Assembly: GCF_000017405.1 (NCBI RefSeq)
Contig: NC_009667.1
Span: 2,032,001-2,096,000, forward strand
Reading direction: 5' to 3'
DNA length: 64,000 nt
DNA from: Brucella anthropi ATCC 49188
Lineage (GTDB): Bacteria > Pseudomonadota > Alphaproteobacteria > Rhizobiales > Rhizobiaceae
In this document: positions 44,308-53,109 of the stretch, one piece after another
How the letters are laid out: the number at the start of each line of letters is the position of its first letter
How positions within the stretch are numbered: position 1 is the first letter of the stretch
Program-made: the position numbers and the translations under genes
The notes under the pieces: generated by a model
Database searches by the model: none
The model's input: the letters and a program-made list of their open reading frames with translations, nothing else
Told to the model about the DNA's origin: nothing

Positions 44308-45624
44308 ATGAGCGACCTTTTCTCAGCAGCGGCAGACCCGAACGCGGACCGCAACCGGCCGCTTGCTGATCGCTTGCGTCCGAAGCATTTGTCGGAAGTA
44401 ACCGGTCAGGAACATCTGACCGGGCCAGAAGGTGTGCTGACGCGCATGATTGCATCCGGTTCGCTCGGTTCCATGATCTTCTGGGGACCTCCGGGAACCG
44501 GCAAGACGACCGTTGCCCGCCTGCTTGCCGGAGAAACTGATCTCGCGTTTGAACAGATTTCGGCGATCTTCTCCGGCGTTGCCGATCTCAAGAAGGTTTT
44601 CGAGACTGCTCGCGCGCGGCGTATGTCGGGACGCCAGACCCTGCTTTTCGTAGACGAAATTCATCGCTTTAATCGCGCCCAGCAGGATTCGTTTTTGCCG
44701 GTCATGGAAGACGGCACTGTTATCCTGATCGGCGCCACGACGGAAAACCCGTCTTTCGAGCTCAATGCTGCTCTTTTGTCCCGGGCGAGAGTGCTTACTT
44801 TTCATCCCCATGATGGCGAGAGTATTGCAACACTTCTGACCCGTGCCGAAGAGCAAGAAGAACGTCCATTGCCGCTGGACGAGGAAGCACGGGTAAGCCT
44901 TGTTCGCATGGCTGACGGCGATGGACGTGCTGCGCTGACGCTTGCCGAGGAAGTCTGGCGTGCGGCCCGTCCCGATGAAGTGTTTACTGCCGAAAAGCTG
45001 CAGGATGTCGTGCAACGTCGCGCCCCGGTTTATGACAAGGGGCAGGACGGGCATTACAATCTGATTTCGGCGCTGCATAAATCCGTGCGGGGATCGGACC
45101 CCGACGCAGCGCTCTACTATCTTTCTCGTATGTTCGATGCGGGCGAAGATCCGTTATATCTTGGGCGGCGGCTGGTGCGCATGGCGGTGGAAGATATCGG
45201 CTTGGCCGACCCGCAGGCACTGGTCATCTGCAACGCCGCCAAGGATGCCTATGACTATCTTGGTTCGCCGGAAGGCGAACTGGCGCTCGCACAGGCCTGT
45301 GTTTATCTTGCAACGGCTCCGAAATCGAACGCCGTCTATGTGGCCTATAAAGCCTCAATGCGTGCGGCCAAGGAGAACGGTTCCCTGCTGCCGCCGAAGC
45401 ATATTCTCAACGCGCCAACCAAGCTTATGAAGAATGAGGGCTACGGCGACGGCTATGCCTATGACCACGACCAGCCAGACGCGTTTTCAGGACAGGATTA
45501 TTTCCCGGAAAGCATGGGCAGGCAAAAATTCTATGATCCGCCGGAGCGGGGTTTTGAGCGAGATATCCGCAAGCGCCTCGAATACTGGGCGCGGTTGCGA
45601 CAGGAGCGCCAGGGACGCCGTTGA
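44308..45624 (+). CDS. rarA: Replication-associated recombination protein A (AAA+ ATPase)
   Basis: The 438-aa protein belongs to the RarA/MgsA/WRNIP1 family acting at stalled replication forks. Walker A GPPGTGKTTVA, Walker B LLFVDEIHRFN and sensor 1 GATTENPSFELN are present, followed by the clamp-loader-like C-terminal domain with GHYNLISALHKSVRGSDPDA. It lies 92 bp after the Deg protease gene, perhaps in one transcript. Confidence 0.95.
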   Translation: MSDLFSAAADPNADRNRPLADRLRPKHLSEVTGQEHLTGPEGVLTRMIASGSLGSMIFWGPPGTGKTTVARLLAGETDLAFEQISAIFSGVADLKKVFETARARRMSGRQTLLFVDEIHRFNRAQQDSFLPVMEDGTVILIGATTENPSFELNAALLSRARVLTFHPHDGESIATLLTRAEEQEERPLPLDEEARVSLVRMADGDGRAALTLAEEVWRAARPDEVFTAEKLQDVVQRRAPVYDKGQDGHYNLISALHKSVRGSDPDAALYYLSRMFDAGEDPLYLGRRLVRMAVEDIGLADPQALVICNAAKDAYDYLGSPEGELALAQACVYLATAPKSNAVYVAYKASMRAAKENGSLLPPKHILNAPTKLMKNEGYGDGYAYDHDQPDAFSGQDYFPESMGRQKFYDPPERGFERDIRKRLEYWARLRQERQGRR

Positions 45625-45629
45625 AGTTT

Positions 45630-45701
45630 GGAGTGGTTCTGTTTCAGCGCAATCGCTCTAACCATTGGTTTTCACGCAGTTTCGACCGCTGAAAATGCGC
45701 T
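45630..45701 (-). repeat. Degenerate intergenic repeat, copy C
   Basis: Read on the minus strand, the segment agcgcattttcagc...actgcgtgaaaac...gttagagcgattg...cagaaccactcc keeps the order of landmarks of copies A and B but is heavily diverged. Assignment to the same family is tentative. Confidence 0.35.
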
Positions 45702-45711
45702 ATCCCCATAG

Positions 45712-45730
45712 TTATCCACATTCATCCACA
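45712..45730 (+). promoter_or_regulatory. DnaA box and adjacent near-match
   Basis: TTATCCACA (45712-45720) is a perfect consensus DnaA box. It is followed at once by a second site, TCATCCACA (45722-45730), with one mismatch. They lie in the 262-bp gap after rarA and before a lytic transglycosylase gene. Two tandem sites suggest DnaA binding rather than chance, but no AT-rich unwinding region is obvious. Confidence 0.45.
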
Positions 45731-45886
45731 GTTTGGGCACAGTTCGTGCCGCCGTCATATTGGCAGCGGCTTTTACTTTGCTTCTTCACGCGAGTTTGAA
45801 GGTCCCCGGAAAGGGGTGACCTGTCGTTAGAAAGGTCTTCTTAATTTTTACGCTTTATCAATCTTTGCAAAGAGACGAGGTTTTCC

Positions 45887-46471
45887 ATGATGCGCGTTTT
45901 GTTTCTCGTCGCGCTCGTGATCCTAGGAGGCTGCGCGACTGCCCCACGGCAGGTCAACAATGTGTGTGCGGTCTTCGATCAACGCGACGGTTGGTTCAAT
46001 AACTGGCAGACGGCTGCCACGCGGGTTTCGCGCGAATTCGGCGTGCCGGTTCCGGTTCTGATGGCCACAATCTATACCGAATCCGGCTTCCAGCCCTATG
46101 CACGCCCGCCACGGACCAAGATTCTCTGGATCATACCGTGGAAGCGGGCTTCCAGCGCCTATGGCTATTCCCAGGCGCTGAACGGCACGTGGGATCGTTA
46201 CAAGCGGGAAACCGGTCGCTGGACTGCATCGCGCACCAATTTCGCGGACGCTATCCATTTCATTGGCTGGTATCACTATCAAAGCTATCTGAAAAACGGC
46301 ATCAATCGCGCCGATGCATATAGCCTTTATCTCGCTTACTATTCGGGTCACGGCGGTTACGCTCGTGGTGTCTGGCGCGGGAATGCCACGGCGCTCAATG
46401 GCGCAAAACGTGCCCAATCCATGGCCAATCGTTACGCCACGCAGTTGCGCAGTTGCGGAGGCTTCAGTTAA
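45887..46471 (+). CDS. Lipoprotein with lytic transglycosylase-like (SLT) domain
   Basis: The 194-aa protein has a lipoprotein signal ending in the lipobox ILGGC (Cys16). The SLT-like fold is indicated by VLMATIYTESGFQPYARPP, with Glu65 as the expected catalytic acid, and by AYGYSQALNGTWDRY. It is predicted to cut peptidoglycan glycan strands from the outer membrane side. GACGAGG lies upstream of two adjacent ATG codons. The next gene also encodes an envelope lipoprotein. Confidence 0.82.
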   Translation: MMRVLFLVALVILGGCATAPRQVNNVCAVFDQRDGWFNNWQTAATRVSREFGVPVPVLMATIYTESGFQPYARPPRTKILWIIPWKRASSAYGYSQALNGTWDRYKRETGRWTASRTNFADAIHFIGWYHYQSYLKNGINRADAYSLYLAYYSGHGGYARGVWRGNATALNGAKRAQSMANRYATQLRSCGGFS

Positions 46472-46568
46472 AAAGCGAAAGGCTGGATTCAAACTCGCAT
46501 TTGAGACACCATCCGGCCTTAATCGCTATTATCATGCGACGGATTCGCTAATTGAGGATGACCATTTC

Positions 46569-47234
46569 ATGCTGAAGAAGATCGGTATTGCCCTTTTCGC
46601 CGCCACATTTCTGGCAGGCTGCACCACCGACCCCTATACCGGGGAACAGAAGATGTCGAACACCGCAGGTGGTGCTGCGATTGGCGCGGCTGTGGGCGCT
46701 CTCGGCGGCCTGATGGTCGGCGGTTCCAGCCGTGCACAGCGCAATGCCGTTCTGATTGGTGCCGGTATTGGTGCACTTGGCGGCGGCGCAATCGGCAATT
46801 ACATGGATCGTCAGGAAAACGAGCTCCGTGCACAGCTGCAGGGCACTGGTGTGTCTGTGACCCGTAACGGCGACCAGATCATCCTTAATATGCCGTCCAG
46901 CATCACTTTCGATACCGATCAGGATCAGGTGAAGAGCCAGTTCTACCCGACGCTTAATTCGGTCGCGATTGTATTGCGCAAATTCAACCAGACGCTTGTG
47001 GACGTTTATGGCCACACCGATTCGACCGGTAGCGTCAGCCACAATCAGGCTCTTTCGCAGCGCCGCGCCGCGTCGGTCGCGAGCTATCTCGGTTCGCAGG
47101 GTATCGATCCGCGTCGCTTCGCCGTTATCGGCTATGGCGCGAGCCAGCCCGTTGCCACCAACGCAACACCGGAAGGCCGTGCGCAGAACCGTCGCGTGGA
47201 AATCCAGATTTCTCCGCTTCGCGCCGCCAGCTGA
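46569..47234 (+). CDS. OmpA-family outer-membrane lipoprotein with glycine-zipper
   Basis: The 221-aa protein has a lipobox LAGC (Cys18). A glycine-zipper region follows (about residues 34-78: GGAAIGAAVGALGG and GAGIGALGGGAIGNY). The C-terminal OmpA/Pal-like domain (about 105-215) binds peptidoglycan: VYGHTDSTGS and ALSQRRAASVASYL, ending NRRVEIQI. This is the YiaD/OmpA-like architecture linking outer membrane and cell wall. The true start is the ATG at 46569; the longer open frame starts inside the previous gene. Confidence 0.88.
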   Translation: MLKKIGIALFAATFLAGCTTDPYTGEQKMSNTAGGAAIGAAVGALGGLMVGGSSRAQRNAVLIGAGIGALGGGAIGNYMDRQENELRAQLQGTGVSVTRNGDQIILNMPSSITFDTDQDQVKSQFYPTLNSVAIVLRKFNQTLVDVYGHTDSTGSVSHNQALSQRRAASVASYLGSQGIDPRRFAVIGYGASQPVATNATPEGRAQNRRVEIQISPLRAAS

Positions 47235-47264
47235 TTCCCTTCCAAGGGTTAATAGGCTTCAAAC

Positions 47265-47300
47265 AACGCAGTTCTTCGATAGAAGGGCTGCGTTTTTCTT
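47265..47300 (+). terminator. Terminator after the OmpA-family lipoprotein gene
   Basis: Stem aacgcag (47265-47271) with ctgcgtt (47288-47294), with an inner short pairing (ttct/agaa), is followed by tttctttg. Confidence 0.75.
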
Positions 47301-47389
47301 TGCTTTTCCGAATCGGTGGATGGGCAGTTTGGTTTGAATTAAGTTAATTCGTGGATAGTTCGATTATTTTCGTAATTGCTGATGTTAGA

Positions 47390-47404
47390 GAACGATTATA
47401 GAAC
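47390..47404 (+). promoter_or_regulatory. SOS box (LexA site) of recA
   Basis: GAAC (47390-47393), seven bases, GAAC (47401-47404) is the direct-repeat LexA site of alphaproteobacteria (GTTC-N7-GTTC on the other strand). It lies 124 bp ahead of recA in an AT-rich promoter region. It implies damage induction of recA. Confidence 0.85.
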
Positions 47405-47527
47405 AAAATTTCGGAACTGTTTTTAATCAATGAGTTAGCCCTATTGTCAAATGAGAACAAAACGAATACATATAGATCATAGCAACGAGCCTGCCGGGCT
47501 TCTAGCGAGACAAGAGGATGGTGTAAG

Positions 47528-48613
47528 ATGTCTCAGAATTCATTGCGACTTGTTGAGGAAAATTCAGTGGACAAGACTAAGGCTCTCGATGCGGCATTGT
47601 CGCAAATCGAAAGGGCGTTCGGTAAGGGCTCGATCATGCGTCTGGGGAAAAATGCCCCGGTTATCGAGATCGAAACTGTTCCGACCGGCTCGCTTTCTCT
47701 GGACATCGCGCTGGGTGTCGGCGGCTTGCCCAAAGGACGTATTGTTGAGATTTACGGACCGGAAAGCTCCGGTAAGACGACACTCGCGCTGCACACGATT
47801 GCGGAAGCACAGAAGAAGGGCGGTATCTGTGCATTCGTCGATGCGGAACATGCGCTTGATCCTGTCTATGCACGCAAGCTGGGTGTCGATCTGGAAAACT
47901 TGCTGATTTCGCAGCCAGATACGGGTGAGCAGGCACTTGAAATTACCGACACGCTTGTGCGTTCGGGCGCCATCGACGTTCTCGTCGTCGACTCCGTCGC
48001 AGCCTTGACGCCACGTGCGGAAATCGAAGGCGAAATGGGTGACTCCTTGCCTGGTCTTCAGGCTCGTCTTATGAGCCAGGCGCTGCGCAAGCTTACCGCA
48101 TCGATCTCGCGTTCGAACTGTATGGTGATCTTCATCAACCAGATTCGTATGAAGATCGGTGTGATGTTCGGTTCGCCGGAAACGACGACTGGCGGTAACG
48201 CTCTCAAGTTCTATGCTTCGGTTCGTCTCGATATTCGCCGTATCGGTTCGATCAAGGAGCGCGACGAAGTTGTTGGCAACCAGACCCGCGTGAAGGTCGT
48301 CAAGAACAAGCTTGCGCCGCCCTTCAAGCAGGTCGAATTTGACATCATGTACGGTGCTGGCGTTTCCAAGACCGGTGAACTGGTCGATCTTGGCGTAAAG
48401 GCCGGTGTCGTCGAGAAGTCCGGTGCGTGGTTCTCGTATAATTCTCAGCGACTGGGACAAGGCCGTGAAAACGCCAAGCAATATCTCAAGGACAACCCGG
48501 AAGTGGCCCGCGAGATCGAAACCACGCTTCGTCAGAATGCCGGTTTGATTGCCGAACAGTTCCTCGAAGATGGCGGACCAGAAGACGATGCGGGTGACGC
48601 TGCCGAAATGTAA
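47528..48613 (+). CDS. recA: Recombinase RecA
   Basis: The 361-aa ATPase coats single-stranded DNA, pairs homologous strands and triggers LexA self-cleavage. Walker [13 protein letters not shown], Walker [14 protein letters not shown] ([20 protein letters not shown]) and the L2 loop [18 protein letters not shown] are intact. The acidic C-terminus ends [13 protein letters not shown]. Length and N-terminus match Brucella RecA. It is a single-gene unit with an SOS box upstream and a terminator downstream. Confidence 0.99.
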   Translation: MSQNSLRLVEENSVDKTKALDAALSQIERAFGKGSIMRLGKNAPVIEIETVPTGSLSLDIALGVGGLPKGRIVEIYGPESSGKTTLALHTIAEAQKKGGICAFVDAEHALDPVYARKLGVDLENLLISQPDTGEQALEITDTLVRSGAIDVLVVDSVAALTPRAEIEGEMGDSLPGLQARLMSQALRKLTASISRSNCMVIFINQIRMKIGVMFGSPETTTGGNALKFYASVRLDIRRIGSIKERDEVVGNQTRVKVVKNKLAPPFKQVEFDIMYGAGVSKTGELVDLGVKAGVVEKSGAWFSYNSQRLGQGRENAKQYLKDNPEVAREIETTLRQNAGLIAEQFLEDGGPEDDAGDAAEM

Positions 48614-48640
48614 GATCGCCAGCATCGAATGAATTATCGA

Positions 48641-48669
48641 AGCCCCGTGCAATTGCATGGGGCTTTTTG
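48641..48669 (+). terminator. Terminator of recA
   Basis: A long near-palindromic stem from agccccgtgc (48641-48650) to gcatggggct (48655-48664), with one G-T pair, is followed by tttttgttt. Confidence 0.9.
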
Positions 48670-48882
48670 TTTAGCAGTGGGTGTTTTTGCGAAGTGAATG
48701 GTGCTGGTTTTATCGCTTTCCGGCAGAAATTGCTTTTATGGCGCAGCGTACTTATCTGGACAGAAAAGCAAGGCACCGCTAAAAGCGGTCAACCGAAAAC
48801 TCCACTTCACCTCCTGGCAGTGCGGGAGAGCCTCGGGCCTTCAATGACGGTTGGCGGCTATGGGAGTTTGAACAGGATAATT

Positions 48883-48908
48883 GATACAGCTTTCTGCAGA
48901 GCTGTATC
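48883..48908 (+). promoter_or_regulatory. Inverted repeat ahead of alaS
   Basis: A perfect 9-bp inverted repeat, gatacagct (48883-48891) with agctgtatc (48900-48908), loop of 8, ends 31 bp before the alaS ATG; a small gggc-aaaaaa-gccc hairpin follows. In E. coli AlaRS binds a palindrome at its own promoter; a similar role here is a guess. The rest of the 326-bp gap 48614-48939 shows only the recA terminator. Confidence 0.4.
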
Positions 48909-48939
48909 CGTGCAGGGCAAAAAAGCCCAAGGGTGACTT

Positions 48940-51597
48940 ATGGCTGGCGTCAACGAGATTAGGTCCACATTCCTCGATTATTACCGCAAGAACGGGCATG
49001 AGGTCGTTCCATCGAGCCCACTTGTCCCGCGTAACGATCCGACGCTGATGTTCACCAATGCGGGTATGGTTCAGTTCAAGAACGTTTTTACGGGTCTTGA
49101 ACACCGTTCCTACAATCGCGCGACGACTTCCCAGAAGTGCGTGCGTGCCGGTGGCAAGCACAACGATCTGGACAATGTCGGCTATACCGCTCGTCACCAT
49201 ACGTTCTTTGAAATGCTCGGCAATTTCTCGTTTGGCGACTATTTCAAGGAAGATGCCATCAGTTTCGCCTGGAATCTGATCACGAAGGAATTCGGCCTTC
49301 CGAAGGACAAGTTGCTCGTCACCGTTTATCACACGGACGACGACGCTGCGAATTATTGGAAGAAGATCGCGGGTCTTTCCGATGACCGCATTATCCGCAT
49401 CGCTACAAGTGATAACTTTTGGGCTATGGGCGATACCGGTCCATGCGGTCCGTGTTCAGAAATCTTCTTCGACCACGGCGACCATATCTGGGGTGGACCT
49501 CCCGGATCGGCTGACGAAGACGGTGACCGTTTCATCGAAATCTGGAACCTCGTTTTCATGCAGTTCGAGCAGATCACGCCCGAACAGCGGATCGACCTGC
49601 CGCGTCCGTCTATCGACACCGGAATGGGGTTGGAGCGCGTCGCTGCGGTTCTGCAGGGCGTGCACGACAATTACGATATCGATCTCTTCAAGGCATTGAT
49701 CCGCGCTTCGGAAGAAGCAACCGGCGTGAAGGCTGAGGGCGAATTCCGCGCCAGCCACCGTGTGATTGCTGATCATCTGCGCGCTTCGAGCTTCCTGATC
49801 GCTGACGGTGTTCTGCCGTCCAACGAAGGCCGCGGCTATGTTTTGCGTCGCATCATGCGCCGTGCAATGCGTCATGCCCAGCTCTTGGGCGCCAAAGAGC
49901 CGTTGATGTGGCGCCTGCTGCCGGCCTTGATCCGCGAAATGGGACAGGCTTATCCGGAACTGATCCGCGCCGATGCCTTGATCTCCGAAACGCTCAAGCT
50001 TGAGGAAACCCGCTTCCGCAAGACGCTGGATCGCGGTCTTGGCCTCCTGTCGGATGCGACGGAAAGCCTTGTTGAAGGGGATCGCCTCGATGGCGAAACC
50101 GCTTTCAAGCTTTACGACACCTATGGCTTTCCGTTGGATCTGACGCAGGATGCACTTCGTCAGCGCGGTATTGCCGTCGATACGGATGGCTTCAGTGCCG
50201 CCATGCAGCGCCAGAAGGCCGAGGCCCGTGCGAACTGGGCTGGTTCTGGTGAAGCCGCAACCGAAACGATCTGGTTCGGCATCAAGGATAAGGTCGGTGC
50301 GACGGAATTTCTCGGATACGAGACCGAGGTTGCCGAAGGCGTTATCACTGCGCTTGTCCGCGATGGCGCGGAAGTACAGTCCGCTGCTGAAGGCGATGTT
50401 GTTTCGGTCGTAGTCAACCAGACCCCGTTCTATGGAGAATCCGGCGGCCAGCAGGGCGATACCGGCACGATCTCCGGAGAAGGTTTTGCTATCGCAATCA
50501 AGGATACGCAGAAGAAGGGCGAGGGCGTCTTCGTTCACATCGGCGAAGTCACCAAGGGGACGGCGAAGACCGGCGATGCTGTTGAGCTGAAAGTGGATTC
50601 GGTGCGCCGCACGCGCATTCGTTCCAACCATTCGGCGACGCACCTTTTGCATGAGGCGCTGCGTGAAACGCTCGGCAGTCATGTTGCGCAGAAGGGTTCG
50701 CTCGTTGCACCGGATCGTCTGCGCTTCGACTTTTCGCATCCGAAGCCGATTTCGGCTGAAGAGCTGACGCAGGTTGAAAATCTCGCCAACGAAATCATTC
50801 TGCAGAACGCTCCTGTCAGCACCCGCCTGATGGCTGTTGACGATGCCATTGCCGAGGGTGCCATGGCACTGTTCGGTGAAAAATACGGCGATGAAGTTCG
50901 CGTCGTTTCCATGGGCACCGCCAAGCATGGTTCGAAGGAAGGCAAGGCCTATTCGGTTGAGCTTTGCGGCGGTACGCATGTGCGCCAGACCGGCGATATA
51001 GGTCTCGTCCGCATCGTTTCGGAAGGTGCTGTTGCCGCTGGCGTTCGTCGTATGGAAGCGCTGACGGGTGAGGCAGCACGTCTTTACCTTGAAGAGCAGG
51101 ACGAGCGCGTAAAGGCCATCGCCGGTGCACTGAAGACGACACCGTCCGAAGCGCTGGAACGTGTCAACGCACTGCTTGATGAACGCAAGAAGCTGGAACG
51201 CGAACTTGCTGATGCGCGCAAGAAGCTTGCGCTTGGCGGTGGTTCGGCAGATGGCGGCAGCGCCGTTGAAGCTGTGAATGGCGTCAACTTCCTCGGCAAG
51301 ATCGTGACTGGCGTTTCCCCGCGTGATCTCAAGCCGCTTGCCGACGAAGGCAAGAAGCAGGTCGGCTCCGGTGTGGTGCTGTTCATTGGTATCGGCGAAG
51401 ATAGCAAGGCCAGCGCGGTGGCTGCGGTGACGGAAGATTTGGTTGGTCGCTTTAGTGCGGTCGATCTGGTTCGCGCTGCTTCTGTGGCCCTTGGTGGCGC
51501 AGGTGGCGGCGGTCGCCCGGACATGGCGCAGGCCGGCGGGCCGGATGGCGATAAGGCCGACGCTGCGATTGCAGCAGTCAAGGCACTGATCATCTAA
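48940..51597 (+). CDS. alaS: Alanyl-tRNA synthetase
   Basis: The 885-aa class II enzyme charges tRNA-Ala. Motifs: aminoacylation core [15 protein letters not shown] and [19 protein letters not shown]; editing-domain zinc residues in [12 protein letters not shown] and [12 protein letters not shown]-terminal DHHA1 domain with [13 protein letters not shown]. Full length. A terminator lies at the stop codon. Confidence 0.99.
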   Translation: MAGVNEIRSTFLDYYRKNGHEVVPSSPLVPRNDPTLMFTNAGMVQFKNVFTGLEHRSYNRATTSQKCVRAGGKHNDLDNVGYTARHHTFFEMLGNFSFGDYFKEDAISFAWNLITKEFGLPKDKLLVTVYHTDDDAANYWKKIAGLSDDRIIRIATSDNFWAMGDTGPCGPCSEIFFDHGDHIWGGPPGSADEDGDRFIEIWNLVFMQFEQITPEQRIDLPRPSIDTGMGLERVAAVLQGVHDNYDIDLFKALIRASEEATGVKAEGEFRASHRVIADHLRASSFLIADGVLPSNEGRGYVLRRIMRRAMRHAQLLGAKEPLMWRLLPALIREMGQAYPELIRADALISETLKLEETRFRKTLDRGLGLLSDATESLVEGDRLDGETAFKLYDTYGFPLDLTQDALRQRGIAVDTDGFSAAMQRQKAEARANWAGSGEAATETIWFGIKDKVGATEFLGYETEVAEGVITALVRDGAEVQSAAEGDVVSVVVNQTPFYGESGGQQGDTGTISGEGFAIAIKDTQKKGEGVFVHIGEVTKGTAKTGDAVELKVDSVRRTRIRSNHSATHLLHEALRETLGSHVAQKGSLVAPDRLRFDFSHPKPISAEELTQVENLANEIILQNAPVSTRLMAVDDAIAEGAMALFGEKYGDEVRVVSMGTAKHGSKEGKAYSVELCGGTHVRQTGDIGLVRIVSEGAVAAGVRRMEALTGEAARLYLEEQDERVKAIAGALKTTPSEALERVNALLDERKKLERELADARKKLALGGGSADGGSAVEAVNGVNFLGKIVTGVSPRDLKPLADEGKKQVGSGVVLFIGIGEDSKASAVAAVTEDLVGRFSAVDLVRAASVALGGAGGGGRPDMAQAGGPDGDKADAAIAAVKALII

Positions 51598-51600
51598 TGC

Positions 51601-51628
51601 AAAAGGCCGGGTTAACCCGGCCTTTTTT
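51601..51628 (+). terminator. Terminator of alaS
   Basis: A 12-bp palindromic stem (aaaggccgggtt with aacccggccttt, 51602-51625) is followed by a run of T. It also stands 11 bp beyond the end of the convergent ABM gene, so it may serve both directions. Confidence 0.9.
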
Positions 51629-51638
51629 ATCGGTGGAA

Positions 51639-51989
51639 TTAAGCCGCATGAATTGTGCGGCTGTCGTCAGGCGCTTCGCTTCGTTCATCCAGACCATAGT
51701 CACGCATGATGCTGGCTACACGCAAACGGTAGTTCTCAAAAACACCATTGCGTCCCTTTCCCTGTGCTGCCCGATGAGACGGCAGGTTGCGCCATTCACG
51801 CACCGCATCTTCGTCGCGCCAGAACGAGAGCGAAAGCAATTTGTCGGGATCAGCCAGGCTTTGAAAACGCTCGATCGACAGAAAACCGTCAATCCTGGAA
51901 AGATCTTCGCGCAGGCCTGCGGCAATATCGAGATACTGTTCACGTCTGTTGTCATCGGCTGGCCAGACTTCGAATATGACGGCAATCAT
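51639..51989 (-). CDS. Antibiotic biosynthesis monooxygenase (ABM) domain protein
   Basis: The 116-aa protein has the dimeric ferredoxin-like ABM fold, shown by GFLSIERFQSLADPDKLLSL and SFWRDEDAVREWRNLPSHRAAQ. Members are small cofactor-free oxygenases or haem/quinone-related proteins; the substrate cannot be read here. It overlaps the upstream NIPSNAP gene by 4 bp (ATGA), so the two are translated together. Confidence 0.85.
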   Translation of the reverse strand: MIAVIFEVWPADDNRREQYLDIAAGLREDLSRIDGFLSIERFQSLADPDKLLSLSFWRDEDAVREWRNLPSHRAAQGKGRNGVFENYRLRVASIMRDYGLDERSEAPDDSRTIHAA

Positions 51990-52315
51990 GGCTTGATGAA
52001 CTCCCCATGCGGTGCGGATTGGAGTTTGAGGAAGATGCGGTCTTCGGATCGGATGAATTGTTCTCTGCGCGCAAATTCGTAATTCTCGCGTCCCAGCGGA
52101 TCGGCGGCAAGCCGTGCCCGATATGCTTCATACGCGGCAAGGTTTTCGACTGAATAGACGCCGTAGGCTGTGGTCGACGAACCTTCATGCGGCCCGAAAT
52201 AGCCGATGAGATCAGCGCCGCAGCGCGGAATCGCCTGTCCCCAATTGCGCGCATATTCTGCAAAGGCATCCGCTTTGAACGGGTCGATCTGATAGCGGAT
52301 GAAACAGGTTATCAT
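51986..52315 (-). CDS. NIPSNAP-family protein
   Basis: The 109-aa protein fits the NIPSNAP family, also a dimeric alpha/beta barrel fold (MITCFIRYQIDPFKADAFAE, AYGVYSVENLAAYEAYRARL). Function of the bacterial members is mostly unknown. ATG at 52315 follows GAAGGAGA at good spacing; longer frames lack support. First gene of a two-gene unit with the ABM gene, divergent from an ArsR regulator 81 bp away. Confidence 0.85.
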   Translation of the reverse strand: MITCFIRYQIDPFKADAFAEYARNWGQAIPRCGADLIGYFGPHEGSSTTAYGVYSVENLAAYEAYRARLAADPLGRENYEFARREQFIRSEDRIFLKLQSAPHGEFIKP

Positions 52316-52338
52316 GCGTGTCTCCTTCAAAAGCATGT

Positions 52339-52395
52339 CTTCGATGCTGACAATGTAGCAATTGAAGTTTCTCCATAGTTCGGTTAGCATCGAAG
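52339..52395. promoter_or_regulatory. Inverted repeat in the ArsR/NIPSNAP divergent promoter region
   Basis: cttcgatgct (52339-52348) and agcatcgaag (52386-52395) are perfect 10-bp complements, 37 bp apart. The right arm ends one base before the arsR-type gene start, and the left arm lies 24 bp before the NIPSNAP start. A repressor bridging the arms would cover both promoters. Confidence 0.5.
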
Positions 52396-52396
52396 T

Positions 52397-53086
52397 ATGA
52401 AAGATGGCCCGATCATAGCTTCCGTTGCAGCACTCCTTGGTGATCCGGCGCGTGCAAACATGCTCACGGCGCTGATGGATGGTCGTGCGCTGACTGTCAG
52501 TGAACTCGCGTCAGCCGCAGGCGTGACGCTGCAAACCGCCAGCGGACATCTTGCGAAGCTTGACGCGGCCAATCTACTGGTCGCGGAGAAGCAGGGGCGG
52601 CACCGCTATTTCCGGCTTTCAGGAACAGATGTGGCGCAGGTCCTGGAAGGTTTGATGGGGCTTGCGCAACGCACCGGCGCTGTGCGGGTGCGGACCGGCC
52701 CGAAAGATCAGGCGCTGCGCAGGGCGCGCATCTGCTATGACCATCTCGCCGGTGAGCGTGGCGTGGAAATGCTTGATGCCTCGCATCGGCTTGAGCTGAT
52801 TGTTGATGACAATGAGCCGGTGCTGACAGAAAAGGGCAAGTCGTTTTTCAGTTGCCTTGGCGTTGATGTGACCACTCTGGAGCAGGGCAAGCGCCCGGTC
52901 TGTCGTCACTGCCTCGACTGGAGTGAGCGTCGCAACCATCTGGGCGGAGCGCTCGGTGCAGCGCTGTTGAACCATTTCATTTCAAATGGCTGGGCACGCC
53001 GCGAAGCGGGGCGTGTCATCGCGTTCTCGCCAAAAGGTGCACAGGCATTCTCACGCACGTTTGAGCTGGCTGGCCAGATTACGTGA
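52397..53086 (+). CDS. ArsR-family transcriptional regulator with C-terminal extension
   Basis: The 229-aa protein has an N-terminal winged helix-turn-helix (LTVSELASAAGVTLQTASGH, about residues 32-51, and RHRYFRLS wing). The C-terminal half is longer than in simple ArsR proteins and contains Cys113, Cys153 and a CRHC pair (Cys169, Cys172) in RPVCRHCLDWSERRNHLGGA, which could bind metal or sense thiol state. Divergent from the NIPSNAP-ABM pair, its likely target. No ligand is implied by the context. Confidence 0.85.
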   Translation: MKDGPIIASVAALLGDPARANMLTALMDGRALTVSELASAAGVTLQTASGHLAKLDAANLLVAEKQGRHRYFRLSGTDVAQVLEGLMGLAQRTGAVRVRTGPKDQALRRARICYDHLAGERGVEMLDASHRLELIVDDNEPVLTEKGKSFFSCLGVDVTTLEQGKRPVCRHCLDWSERRNHLGGALGAALLNHFISNGWARREAGRVIAFSPKGAQAFSRTFELAGQIT

Positions 53087-53109
53087 CCTGAACAGCCAGC
53101 ATTATGTTG

